A stretch of DNA of 56,154 nucleotides from Gloeopeniophorella convolvens (Eukaryota; Basidiomycota; Agaricomycetes; Russulales), in the NCBI GenBank assembly GCA_022496205.1, contig WTXD01000107.1, positions 1 through 56,154 on the forward strand, read 5' to 3'. The notes under the pieces are model-generated. The model had not been told where the DNA came from. It worked only from the letters and a program-made list of their open reading frames with translations, and ran no database searches. Below are positions 1 through 9,080 of the stretch, in pieces. The translations under genes were made by a program, and so were the position numbers. How positions within the stretch are numbered: the first letter of the stretch is position 1; the number at the start of each line of letters is the position of its first letter.

Positions 1-2
1 GT

Positions 3-701
3 GCTGTCGTCGCAGTCAAAAAGCGGGCTTGGACATTATCCTATGACAACGTGAACATCCCAAAACGTGTATTCTCGATGCGGACAACAAACCAGAGCCA
101 ATTCATCAGTGCATGTGCCGCTACATTGTGGGTTCTCCCAAAACATGTTCACATACCAGAAAGCCTTGGCCACGACTATCGGGAGATGAGGACAGAAGGT
201 GGAAGCGAGCCATTTGACATCCGCACCATCCTAGCCACTAGTGATCAAGAAGCTGCAGATGCTCGCATCGAGGCAAGCACCAAGTATCGCATTTTACGTT
301 TTCTCCTCGACACGCCAGCGTTCCAGGCATACTCCGACCGCGCGGATCCTGCATTGTTGCCACCTCCCCCCACGGACCAGTTGCCAGCAGGAGAAGAGCA
401 CATTACCAAGCAATTCATGTTGTATACTGCAGATATCGAGGAGGCAAGTTACGATGGAAATCGGCGGGCTATCCAGGAATGGCTTCGTCAGCTGGGCTTC
501 AATGGCGACGATGACAAGCTTGAGCTTGCAACTGACCGGATCATCGCCTTTATTGGGGATCAGCTCACTGTAGAGCGGCTCCGTGGCCTCATGCGATACC
601 GGCATGATGACATTAATGGATATGAACGCCTTGACTGGGTTCTTCCTGTTTTTGGTTGGCTCCACATCAGGAAAAAAATCTCACCTTCAAAGCTGTTGTA
701 G
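3..701 (+). pseudogene. DUF6589-domain protein, truncated at both ends
   Basis: The frame is already open at the left window edge and runs to a stop at 701, about 232 residues. Near the N-terminus lies the block YDNVNIPKR followed by R-x-x-NQSQF, and near the C-terminus the block ERLDWVLPVFGWLH; both are characteristic of DUF6589, a family of unknown function that is strongly amplified in Agaricomycetes and behaves like a mobile-element protein. In family members the sequence continues well beyond FGWLH; here it breaks into RKKISPSKLL and a stop, so the 3' part is lost at about base 665. The start lies outside the window. The family assignment is from remembered motifs, not a search. The adjoining sequence at 700-910 is rich in CTATG/CATAG motifs and may be part of the same element or of whatever truncated it. 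Confidence 0.7.
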
Positions 702-915
702 CAACGGGTCCCATTACGTAGGCCCTCATAGGCTACGTATATGTGCCATCGTTGCATAGCCCCATATAGCAATGGGTAATTTACTGCCCGTTACATAGCC
801 CTACAGAGTAGTCGCTGATTCGCTACCCGCTACATAGCATCACATAAAACAGGGGGAAGTTGCGAAGGGCCATGTAAATTAGGAATGGGCTACAGGTGCT
901 ATGCGCCTATGCGCT
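665..915. repeat. CTATG/CATAG motif-rich stretch
   Basis: After the DUF6589 break the sequence holds many short words such as TACATAGC, CATAGCCC, GGGCTACAGG and CTATGCGCCTATGCG. The same vocabulary, including GGGCTACAGG followed by CTATG, recurs in the denser array at 47420-47862. It has no open frame of interest. It may be a subterminal repeat region of a DNA transposon; this is inference. Confidence 0.45.
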
Positions 916-1269
916 ACAACTGTGCCTACGTGGCCGCGGTGGAGAAAGATGCGCGACACGCCTCGCCGCGTGCAAGCCCCCGCAGACCTTCGTGCGCCCC
1001 CTGCATGCACGCGCCTTGATTTCTTTCTGCTGTACATCTGAAAGCAGACCAGGTAGATGCATTACTAGCAATGCAGCGACATACACGACCCTCGCGAGTA
1101 AAGAATAGCTGCTGCTCATCGCCCCTCGTATGATGTAGGCATCCCGCTGCGCAGCCCTCGCCTACCGCGACCAGCGCGCAGCGGTGGCAGGCTGCGGCCG
1201 CAGCTGCGGCCACAGCTACATCCGCGCGGTGAAAATGGTGAAGACAAACTTACAAAGAACTCAAAGAAC
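916..1269. other. No recognisable gene
   Basis: GC-rich sequence with short overlapping frames on both strands and no family motif. I see nothing to annotate. Confidence 0.5.
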
Positions 1270-1745
1270 GCTATGACGATGCCAGTGGGCGCGCTGAGTG
1301 CGGGTAGCGGGCGCGTAAGCGGAGGCCGTGCGATGGCGCGGGGCCGAGTGCTGCGTAGCACTAGGGTAGGCGGGCAGATGTGTGCGTAAAGAACGGAGAC
1401 TACCCATGGTCGACCCGGCCTAGGCGTGCCACAGGGCCGTAGAGTACTAAACATTGAGCACCTATCCATCAAAGCGCGGTAAAGAGGGCCAGCACTGGCC
1501 CTAAGTGTGGTGACGGCGGCCCTCCTCGCTGCTGGCCTCCCACACGTTCCCACGCTCTGCATCGCGGGCTGACGCGCCTTCATTTTGGCCATCCGGGTGC
1601 GATTTAGGGGGCTATATGGGAGATCAATGAGCGGCCAGCTGAGATCAGAGGGCTAGGACGCGTAGGTGCGTGCCTTAGCCTTCTGGCGCGCGTCCCCACC
1701 CTTCCTACGCCTTATCGCACCCTTGCGGACCAACCTGGGCCGCTA
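1270..1745. repeat. Dispersed repeat of about 480 bp, copy 1
   Basis: This stretch aligns by eye over nearly its whole length, same orientation, with 18945-19425 at roughly 70 percent identity. Shared landmarks in order are GATGGCGCGGGGCC-like, CCACAGGGCCGTAGA, CTGGCCCTAAG, TGAGATCAGAGGGCTAGG and CTTATCGCACCC. Scattered indels break any common frame, so coding capacity is unlikely. Nature of the repeat unknown. Confidence 0.6.
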
Positions 1746-2724
1746 GACAAGCTATAAGTGAGATAAAGCAGACGCAAGGCACATGGATACGCACCGCGAA
1801 CCCTCCTTCGGCCTCTCCGGCCCCCTAGGGCGCTGATCGGTGGCGATGGAAGCTGTTCCGGCCTGTTCTTGCGGCGTTGTAGGGGTAGAGGAAGTCAGAT
1901 ATATGTGTTTTGAGAGTATATGGGCGAGACTCCGAAGGATGAGGGGGGTGAGGACGGATAGAGTACGCGGGCGCAGGAGAGGCGAACCGCGAGGGCGTGC
2001 CGGAATCGAGCGCTCGTGCCAGGGTGTTTGTCGCGCTCCGCTTTCTCGCGCGCCATCTGCCTCTCAGCCTTCACATCTGAAACGCACAGCGCTTGGCGGG
2101 TTGCACGCGAGTATGCTTGAGCCATGCGCCTCTGGAGATGGGATTGCTCAACGGGTCAGCAACGGGGGTGCATTTGACGGGGCCAGTGGGCCTTCGAGGG
2201 GTCGGCGCTGCTCCTGAAGTCAGCTTTCGCGGGTCAACATATCATGGCTATACATAGTGCCAGGCGTCATCCATGTCGATAACCGCTGTCACCGACTGTT
2301 AAGCGCGCGAGAGCCTCGGAAACGCTGTGCTCACGCGCGCAAAGCCGCGTGCGGACCACGTGATTGGAATAGAGAATCATGCGAGTATGGTGGGCAGGTC
2401 ACTGCGGTTGGGCGAGAAGAAAAGGTTAGAACCCTGGCAGGTAATGGCAGGAATGAGGCGCACCGCTGGGAAGCGCTGCCATGAACATGCGATCGCTGAC
2501 AAGGTAGCCCGGCTCTAGCTGCGCCATGATGGCCCTCGTTGCTTGCATGTATAGGTTCCTCTAACCCGAGAGTCAGCAAGCGCCTTACGGGGGTATTATT
2601 ATAGGACATACCCTAGAGCGATTGTTGAATCATAGATGTTGGAGGTTGAGCGTTAATCTACAGTCGTCGGCGCAGTTAAATTTGGGGCTGGCCGCTCGGT
2701 GCTCAAGCTGAGAAGCGCCCAGGG
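1746..2724. other. No recognisable gene
   Basis: Several short frames (the longest 125 codons, 1840-2217 plus) show no recognisable motif or convincing splice structure. Nothing supported. Confidence 0.45.
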
Positions 2725-2935
2725 CATTGCAATCGGATCGCGCGCAGCGCGTGTGGCTGAGCTCTCCCCACACTCGCCGGTTGTAGGCGTCGCGCGCACG
2801 CGGTTTTCAAGCGTGTGCGGCATCCAGTCGCAGTAGGTTTATTACGGGCGCTCTGTGGTATAAATCAGTTGTATTTACGACGTGCAAACGCTGCGCGTTT
2901 GCCGCGAATCGACGTACATTCAACACAGGGCTCAG
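2725..2935 (+). repeat. Dispersed GC core / TATA / palindrome repeat, copy 1
   Basis: Three parts occur in a fixed order: a GC-rich core beginning GCAATCGGATCGCGCGCAGC, a TATA-like word (GGTATAAATCAG) and a perfect palindrome GCAAACGC-TGC-GCGTTTGC followed by GAATCGACG and TACATTCAAC. The best second copy is 27619-27830 (plus); weaker or partial copies lie at 23370-23545, 24670-24760 (minus) and 27145-27330 (plus). It could be a transposon end or a mobile promoter-like sequence. Confidence 0.6.
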
Positions 2936-3169
2936 ACCCGGGGCGATTATCAGCGTTCATCGGCCATCTCCCAGGCAACCGACGACAATCTTATCATTAC
3001 GCGCGCGATGGCATTGAAGATTCAGGCAGGTATAGGCCTGAGGTGGCACTTTGCAGAGAGATCGTAGAATACATGGGGGTAAATATAAAGCATGGAAATG
3101 GGAAAGGCGACGCAGGCGCGAGGTGACGTCCAGCTTGTATCCCGGAGTCAGGAAGTGCGGCCGGCATGT

Positions 3170-4053
3170 CTACAACCAGTCCTGTGAGAGCCCAACAGCC
3201 TTGAGGTGACGGAGGATGGCCTCGACCTCGTCGTTCGCCGACGGTTGGTTAGCGAGGGCGGCCTCACATCTCTCGGCCGCCTTAACAAATTCCCGCTCTG
3301 CTGCTTCGAGGTTGGCCCGGGCCATCTCGCGTTCATCCTTGGCATCTTCCAAGGCCTCGCCCGCTTCTTGGAGCGCTTTTCCCGTCCACGCCAGCTGGGC
3401 TTTGACCAGCTCCACCTTGACGCGGCTCCCCACCAGATCGGCCACGCTGGCTGTGTGCAGCGCGTCAGTAAGGCCAGTGAAAATTTGACCGAACTTGCGC
3501 ATGAGGGAGCGGATACCTTCGGGGCCTTCTTCGACGGTGTACCTCACAGCCCACTCCCCAGCGGCAAAGCCCCGGAATCTCTCGACCTCTCTCTTTACCG
3601 TCTCGTCGGCCTCTGAGAGCTCCTGCTTGAGCTGGTGCACCCTGGACTTCGCTGATCGGACCACCTCCCGGCTCCCGTCGTTCTCGACCCTGCTTGCCCT
3701 CAAACTGAGGAGGGCTCTCACCAAATCTTCTGCGTGCTCTGCATACAGTGCATCAGTTTAATCAGCTGAGATTCGAGGCCGCTTACCTGGAACGTCGTAG
3801 GAGCTCTCCCCGGGCTCGCTCTCTACCACCTCCACGTCGGACGAAGCGCAGTCCTCATCTTCATCCGAGGTGAGCGCCGTATAGACTGGTGGCGTTTGCG
3901 GTTGCGCCTATGCTAACGGCGGTGAGCCGTGGTTGCCACCGGATCTCTGGAGGGGCCGCTTACCGTCGCCGTCATCCTAGCACCCTGGTACGTCTTGGTC
4001 CGCTTGCTGGTAGGGCCGTCAGCAGGGTGCGAGCGCTTGCTTCCTGGTGACAT
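3170..4053 (-). CDS. Coiled-coil hypothetical protein, three exons
   Basis: I do not recognise a family. Reading the minus strand, an ATG at 4053-4051 opens exon 1 (4053-3964, 30 codons), rich in Lys, Arg and Pro with a nuclear-localisation-like SKRTK. Intron 1 is 3963-3908 and intron 2 is 3786-3739; both are GT-AG and about 50 nt, and removing them gives one uninterrupted frame of 259 residues. Exon 2 is acidic (TSDEDEDCASSD). Exon 3 (3738-3170) is mostly charged helix with heptad-like spacing around residues 75-110 and 170-240 (for example KVELVKAQLAW and EREMARANLEAAEREF), which predicts coiled coil. Consistent phases at both introns argue for a real gene. The GC-rich repeat at 2725-2935 lies downstream and the Spt5-like fragment at 4330-4710 upstream. 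A scaffold or DNA-associated role is only a guess from composition. Confidence 0.65.
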
Positions 4054-4329
4054 CGGAGCGGGCGGGGTGATTGGTTGAGGTATCACGCTGGGCCACGCAC
4101 GTACTTTTAAAGCAGGTTACCGTTCTGAGCGCCGTCGGATATGCGTAAGCTCTGTATTGTGGAGCATCAACGAGCGGGGCTCGGGTAGTTACAATGGAGG
4201 TATTGCGCCCCAACATGCGACCTTGTCGGTGACGGTGTTCATCAAAGCGAACGGCTCCGCGCCGACGACAATGACTCACCTTTCCATTTGAGGACGCCGC
4301 CCGCACCGAACGACGTCCAACTCTAGCTA

Positions 4330-4710
4330 CTTACCAGGCCGGCGGCCTCGTTAGAGCGACCGTGGTTGTAGCCTTCCGTTCGAAGGCACCTTCCAACGCC
4401 CCAGCGTCTTCGGCCGCTTCGGCGAGCTCTCGCCTTGGTGGATCCGTGGGGTATTGATCCTCGGAGGCCAAGTCTTCATTGTCGCCGGAGAAGGATTCTG
4501 CATCGTTCCTGCTGAGCATGAGTGTATAGCATGATGGATAAGAGGGCGCACCCCACTCCTGCTCCTCGTCAATGTCCTCCTCCCCATCATCGTCTGGGTT
4601 CGGCCTCGAGGTCTAGAAACTGCCAGACCTTCGGGAAGGTGTCGGAGTCGCTGCGAATAGCGCGAGGAACTGGAGGGACTTACTGTGGAAGTCTTCGCAG
4701 GGGATGACAT
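4330..4710 (-). pseudogene. Spt5-like protein, 5' fragment (copy 2)
   Basis: This is a near-identical copy of the first two exons of the Spt5-like gene at 31167-33941. It has the same ATG context (4710-4708, beginning MSSPAKTST), the same first intron, and the acidic segment ending EAAEDAGALE. Homology then stops abruptly near 4385 and the frame ends shortly after, so the NGN and KOW domains are missing. Relative to the long copy there is a 2-nt deletion in the exon 2 acidic tract (around 4596), while this copy keeps the A that the long copy has lost near 33736. The two copies therefore carry different, independent lesions. Upstream sequence is duplicated as well (4711-5190 against 33942-34490). 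Confidence 0.7.
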
Positions 4711-5190
4711 TGGGAGGGATGTGTGAGTTGCCGCCGGCGAGTGCTTGCGCGAGGGTATATTTTGGGGCGAGTCGCAATAAACGTAAAAGTGGCGATGGGC
4801 AAATGGATATCGCGCGGATCCCTGCACCCCCGATCAACGCGGGACGCACACGAGAGACTCACCCGCCGCATCCTCTATTGTTCTGGGTGCAAAGACGCTC
4901 CTTGCGTTGTGTCGGCGTCGTGTACGAGAGGGTCATGCTCGGGCAGGGGGCCACTCTTTGTGGGACCGCTGCTCGAGCTAGTACCTGGCTTAGGTGCGAT
5001 CAGTAATCACACTGATCCCATTCAGGGCCTTTACTTCCCTAGTTACGATTGCAAAGACTGAAGGCATACTGACCACCGTGGTCAGAAAAAGTAGAAGTAG
5101 AGGAAAAGGAGAGGAAAGACGGCCCGATTATTCTGGCGCAGTGACAATACGTGTCGCGACCTGCACGGCGACGGGATCCCCCAAGCCGGT
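4711..5190. repeat. Duplicated upstream flank of the Spt5-like gene
   Basis: Same orientation and order as 33942-34490, with high identity over the first 170 bp (shared GTATATTTTGGGGCGAGTCG and GATATCGCGCGGATCCCTGC) falling to moderate identity beyond. A third, diverged and inverted copy is 21300-21545. Near 4998-5020 an interrupted palindrome (GATCAGT...ACTGATC) corresponds to a better one at 34238-34261 (GCGATCAGT...ACTGATCGC). It probably carries the promoter of the duplicated gene. Confidence 0.65.
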
Positions 5191-5194
5191 CCTG

Positions 5195-5375
5195 GACACT
5201 GGAGATCGACGCGAATTTCCGACCCGATATGGCGCGGAAATTTCAACCATCCCGGACATTTCAAGAACGTTTCCGACGGCTTCCCTGGCAGGATATGCAT
5301 CCGATATGCGCAGAGTGCAGGAAAAGCCGAATCTCCTGCACATTTCCTGACTTCTCGCGTTTTCGATGTCAGGTG
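5195..5375. repeat. Short AT-richer repeat, inverted partner at 8335-8500
   Basis: Starts CTGGAGATCGACGCGAATTT; the reverse complement of 8335-8500 starts CTGGAGATCGACCCAAATTT, and both contain ATATGCATCCGATAT-like and GTGCAGGAAA words. Similarity is patchy, so this may be a decayed miniature element. The 274-codon frame 5151-5975 crossing it shows no family motif and is not called as a gene. Confidence 0.35.
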
Positions 5376-6059
5376 CTGGCGCATGGATGCTCGGGCTCCC
5401 CTCCCCCTGGCTCGTTGTGGCTCGCGCGCGCACCATTGCTCCCTCTTTGCATGATAGTAAACAATGCAAGCGTATTCCTTATCGATATAAGCACATATCC
5501 ACGTGCGCACGACCCTGGGGATGTTGTGCGAGACACGGAAAGGCGCGGCCACGCGTCCTCCCCGCTCGTAGATAGCACGTCGCAGATCCTGCACATCCGC
5601 TTAGAACGGTGGGCCCGACGAGGGTCCCTATATCTCGCGGCTATAAAGTCGGCCAGCCAGCACGCTGTTGTGGACATCGCGTCGCGTTTAGATACCTCAG
5701 ACTCATGGCTTCTCAACCTGCTGCTCGCCCTCTTGCGGCTGGCTCCCTCTCTCGTAGCCCGCGGGCCCCACGTCCTGATCCTACAAAGCGTGCGCGAGGC
5801 TCATTGGCCGGGGCTCCTACCCCTGGGGGTGGCAGTCAGTGCCTTGCCCTCATCCGAAGCGACCATACCTTACCAATCTTCTTCAGCCGTTGGAGGGTAC
5901 AAGAACCCGTTCGCAAGTCAGGCCCGGGACCCCAACATCGATCCCGCGTTAGAAGGGTGGCCGCAGGCATGTTGATAATAGCCTTGCGTTGCTGTGGCCA
6001 GGTGTGCGCGCATTCACTGCTTTCACGTCTAGCTGCTTTCGACCAGCGCAGCGTGACTC
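5376..6059. other. No recognisable gene
   Basis: Frames on the plus strand are open but have no recognisable domain, and no splice pattern stands out. Nothing supported here. Confidence 0.4.
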
Positions 6060-7074
6060 CCGCGCCCTCCGCCGGCCGGGTCTCGAGTCGCGGAGCGGTC
6101 GGCCCAGCGCTCGTCCTGCTAGCGCGCCAACTTGAGGATCAGGTCGTCCATGCTGCACCCCTGCGGCTGCGGGTTGTCAAAGTCGACGAGCTCGCGCCGC
6201 ACGGTGAGCGACGCGAGGTAGTTCCCGCGCGACGTCTGCACTTTGAGCGCATCTGCGTGCGAGCGCACGTGCGCAACAACAGACGCGACCGCCGCCCGCG
6301 CGGCGTCGCCGAGCGGTGCGGGCGCCGCCGCAAGCCCGTCGAGCTCCATGATCGCTGGCAGCGGCACGACGACCGTCCAGCACAGGCTCGTCACCAGCGC
6401 CGCGACGGATGAAAGATGTTGGCGTCGAGCACCAGCACGGTGTACCCGGCACGAGCTGCAGCAGCGGGCGTGCCGGCGCGCGTGTGCGCACAGGGTTGTG
6501 GCAGCGGCGCGTGCGCGGGGGCTTGCCACCCAGCGCTGATGGCGGCGCGGATGCCTGCAGCAGGCTCCGAAGGTGGCGGCGGCGAGCCTAAGTGGCAGCG
6601 CGCGGCCAGCCCGTAAGCTAACGAGTTCCCATGCGCAGAACACACAAAAGGGTGGACGCACCTTGAGCGCGCGAATCTCCTCCGAGTCATTCTCGTCGCC
6701 CTCGCTCGCGTCCTCGTCGTCGCCTTCACCGGCGTCCTCGACGACGTCCATCACCTCGTCGCCGTCCGCGTCAACGGCGCGTGCCAGTCGACGCAGCGCA
6801 TGCCCAGTCGACGACGCGCGGCCTCCTCGCGCGCCGCGCGGTCCTCCGCAGCCCATGCGCGCACCTTGTCCGAGAGCACGCCGTCGACCGCCCAGGCGCG
6901 CTTACCGCCCCACCGGAAGCCGGGCACGAACCGTGCGAGCTTCGCACCTGCCCACGCGGTGCGGCGCCATGCGAGCTGCGCGCGGGTTGGCTTGTCGTCC
7001 TTGTCGTCGTTCCACACGCCGTCGGCGGGCGTCTCGGCGGGAGCATCGACCGCGTCGAGCATCTCCATCTCCAT
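6060..7074 (-). pseudogene. PIN-domain (SMG6/EST1-like C-terminal) protein, broken
   Basis: PIN domains of this type are metal-dependent ribonucleases; SMG6 cuts mRNA in nonsense-mediated decay. Reading the minus strand: an N-terminal conserved stretch (WAVDGVLSDKVRAW), an acidic linker (MDVVEDAGEGDDEDASEGD), an intron of about 70 nt at roughly 6664-6594 (GT-AG), then the PIN core with VLVLDANI, SLCWTVVVPLPAIMELDGLA, ALKVQTSRGNYL and SMDDLILKLA. At least three lesions are visible. A 16-18 nt imperfect tandem duplication near 6780-6815 shifts the frame between the first and second blocks. A 1-nt loss just after DANI (near 6413) shifts the frame inside the core. A TAG stands at 6120-6122 where relatives have a Trp before Q-D-x-x-W-A-D-R-S, which still follows in frame. 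The acidic residues expected for catalysis (D of VLDANI, E of MELDG) survive. Family is from memory of Agaricomycete homologues. Confidence 0.65.
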
Positions 7075-7120
7075 CGGGCGGCCGCCGCAGCCGTCAGTGA
7101 GCTAATGCCGTGCCGCTACG

Positions 7121-7669
7121 GTGGATGCACGCACCTTTGCGGCTGCGCGTGCCGAAGCGTCCGCTAGGAGATCACGGGTTGCTGACAACTTGGCAACAGC
7201 ACATACTTTGCAAGCCGTGGAACAGCGCCTTGAGGACCTGGGAAAAGATATGCGTGAGGGTGACAGGAAGGCCGAGCGCGTCGTGGTGTCGGACGTACGG
7301 GAGGAGCTCGACGATGTGACCGTGCGCATGGGCGAGCGGTGTAGAGGGCCACCTTGCAGCCTTGGATGCAAGCGCGCAGGCCTTGGAGGCCCTGGGCACA
7401 ATAACACCAGGCCGCCAGCTGGTGGCACTGCATCGATATCGCCTGGACGCGCTAGACGGAGGCCACGTGAGGACATGCTCAAGGCAGAGAGCAATGAGCT
7501 ATCCGTACGCACCTCTTTTCAGGATCTGAACCTCCGAGCGTGCCAAGATCGACTCGCGCGCGAAGAGACCAATCGAATCACACTCCACAGCAGACGCATG
7601 CTCATCGCGAATAGCACCTGCGTCGTCGTGTACCTGAGGCCTCAGAACCGGCAAGCCAGAGCGTGGTAG
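7121..7669 (+). CDS. Hypothetical protein, possible coiled coil
   Basis: Not recognised. A 182-codon frame whose first 70 residues look like genuine charged helix (AVEQRLEDLGKDM, DVREELDDVTVRMGE), after which composition becomes less protein-like. Just downstream (about 7683-7740) the sequence TAGGGTTCTGTACC-like/GGTGCACGTTAATGG recurs at 13192-13240, tying it to the hypothetical family at 12773-13680. It may be a fragment of a larger, decayed gene. Confidence 0.3.
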   Translation: MDARTFAAARAEASARRSRVADNLATAHTLQAVEQRLEDLGKDMREGDRKAERVVVSDVREELDDVTVRMGERCRGPPCSLGCKRAGLGGPGHNNTRPPAGGTASISPGRARRRPREDMLKAESNELSVRTSFQDLNLRACQDRLAREETNRITLHSRRMLIANSTCVVVYLRPQNRQARAW

Positions 7670-8516
7670 AATTGGAGGAGGTCGTGCTACGTGGGGTTCT
7701 GTACCTCGAGGTGCACGTTAATGGATTTAAAAAAAAGAATTAGAGAAGGCAAGCGAAAGATATCCGAAGCTAGTGCAGCAGGAGAGCGAAGGCCGGGCGA
7801 GCCTCCTTGTGATACATCGGAGATAGTGCGCCACAGAGGTCATATTCTGTCAGCTCAGGGAAGCCCTGGTAAGGCTCGGGGGAAGAGTGGGAGCCTGTAA
7901 ATGTGATGTGCGGTGCCTCTTCGAGAGATCGTCTCAGAAACGAGTCCGCGCGACGCACCACGAGCATCCGAGTCCGCATATACCTCCTCGGGAAAGTCAC
8001 TAGAATCGTGGCGATATTTGGGCGACGCTGGATGGTTGGGGGGTGGTGTATGCGATGGGGGTCGAGCGGTCTTGCATCATTTTCCGACCTGTGAAGTGCG
8101 GTCTCGCTCCCGGGCCTCCTCTGTGAGATTTGCGATGCGCTCGCGCAGCAAGTGGGAGCGCGAGGTCCGAGCAAGTTGATTGAGGGGCGGCTTGTGTGAC
8201 TTGTACTCCTGACATGGGCAGGGGATCATCCTGCGTGAGTCGTAGTCCAGACGCGGAGGCATAGAGTGGAAAGAGGGGTAGAGACAGGGGCTCCAGCCAA
8301 ATATCGACTTAGCGTGTCGTACAGCTCACGCGGACCGGCCCTCCCGATTTACGTGTCGAATTTCCTGCACCACATACTGGGAAAGGTGCCCGAAAGGGAC
8401 AGGAAATCGACTTTCGTATTGCACACACGAAAATGGTAAGGATATCTGACATTTCGGATACATTCCCTACTCAGAAAATTTGGGTCGATCTCCAGTGGGA
8501 GGCTGCGGTACAACTT
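7670..8516. other. No firmly supported gene
   Basis: A minus-strand frame 8262-8077 (residues HLLRERIANLTEEARERDR) looks like a helical exon but I cannot find partners for it or recognise a family. Bases 8335-8500 are the inverted partner of the repeat at 5195-5375. The rest shows nothing. Confidence 0.35.
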
Positions 8517-9080
8517 TACAAGCCGGCGCGCCTTACCCGCCGCCGCGAAGCTCACTTGCTATAGTCGGTTCATCGGGCCGCTGCCCGGCTCCCTCTGCTC
8601 TTCCATCGTCTGCCTTCGTCAAGCCTCCGCACGCCGCCTGCCGCTTTGCCTCATCGTTACATCGTTAGTGTGGAAAACATTTGAACGCATTAGATTAGTT
8701 CAAACGCATTTTTTGCCTCTGCGTGCCGTATAATTGGGACCTTCAAGACTGCAGTTTCCCAAACACGATAGTACGGTGTCGACGTCTCGAACATAGAAAG
8801 AAAAACACGTGCTTCCTGTGACGCCAGCACTGAGTGCTAACACTGTGCCTTAGGAGGTCGATATGGCCACCGTAGCAGATCTGCTTGCTACCAAGTGGAT
8901 TTCACCCACCCAGTTCGAGAAAGAATACGGCGCGTAATGATTTACTACAGATCTGCACATCGCTGACAGAGTATCCAGGCATTGTCTGTCGCACTGGCCC
9001 CTTTACTTGGGAAGAAGCGCAGCGCGTGAAAGAGGAGCTCGAGCAGCATTGTCTAGTGAGTTTGGATGGTATTGCCGGTC
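8517..9080 (+). repeat. 564-bp tract nearly identical to 39619-40182
   Basis: Constant offset of 31102 bases; reading both copies side by side I find a single mismatch (GAAGAAGC versus GAAGAAGT, near 9019/40121). The tract covers the putative promoter (with GTATAATTGG), the ATG and first exons of a Reb1-like gene. It begins inside a hairpin that is complete only in the other copy (39611-39632) and ends abruptly at 9080, after which identity falls to about 80 percent. Confidence 0.9.

Noticed and set aside
5151..5975. 274-codon plus-strand frame
   Set aside because: No recognisable domain, it crosses a repeat, and other frames in the same GC-rich stretch are equally open (another of 267 codons overlaps it).
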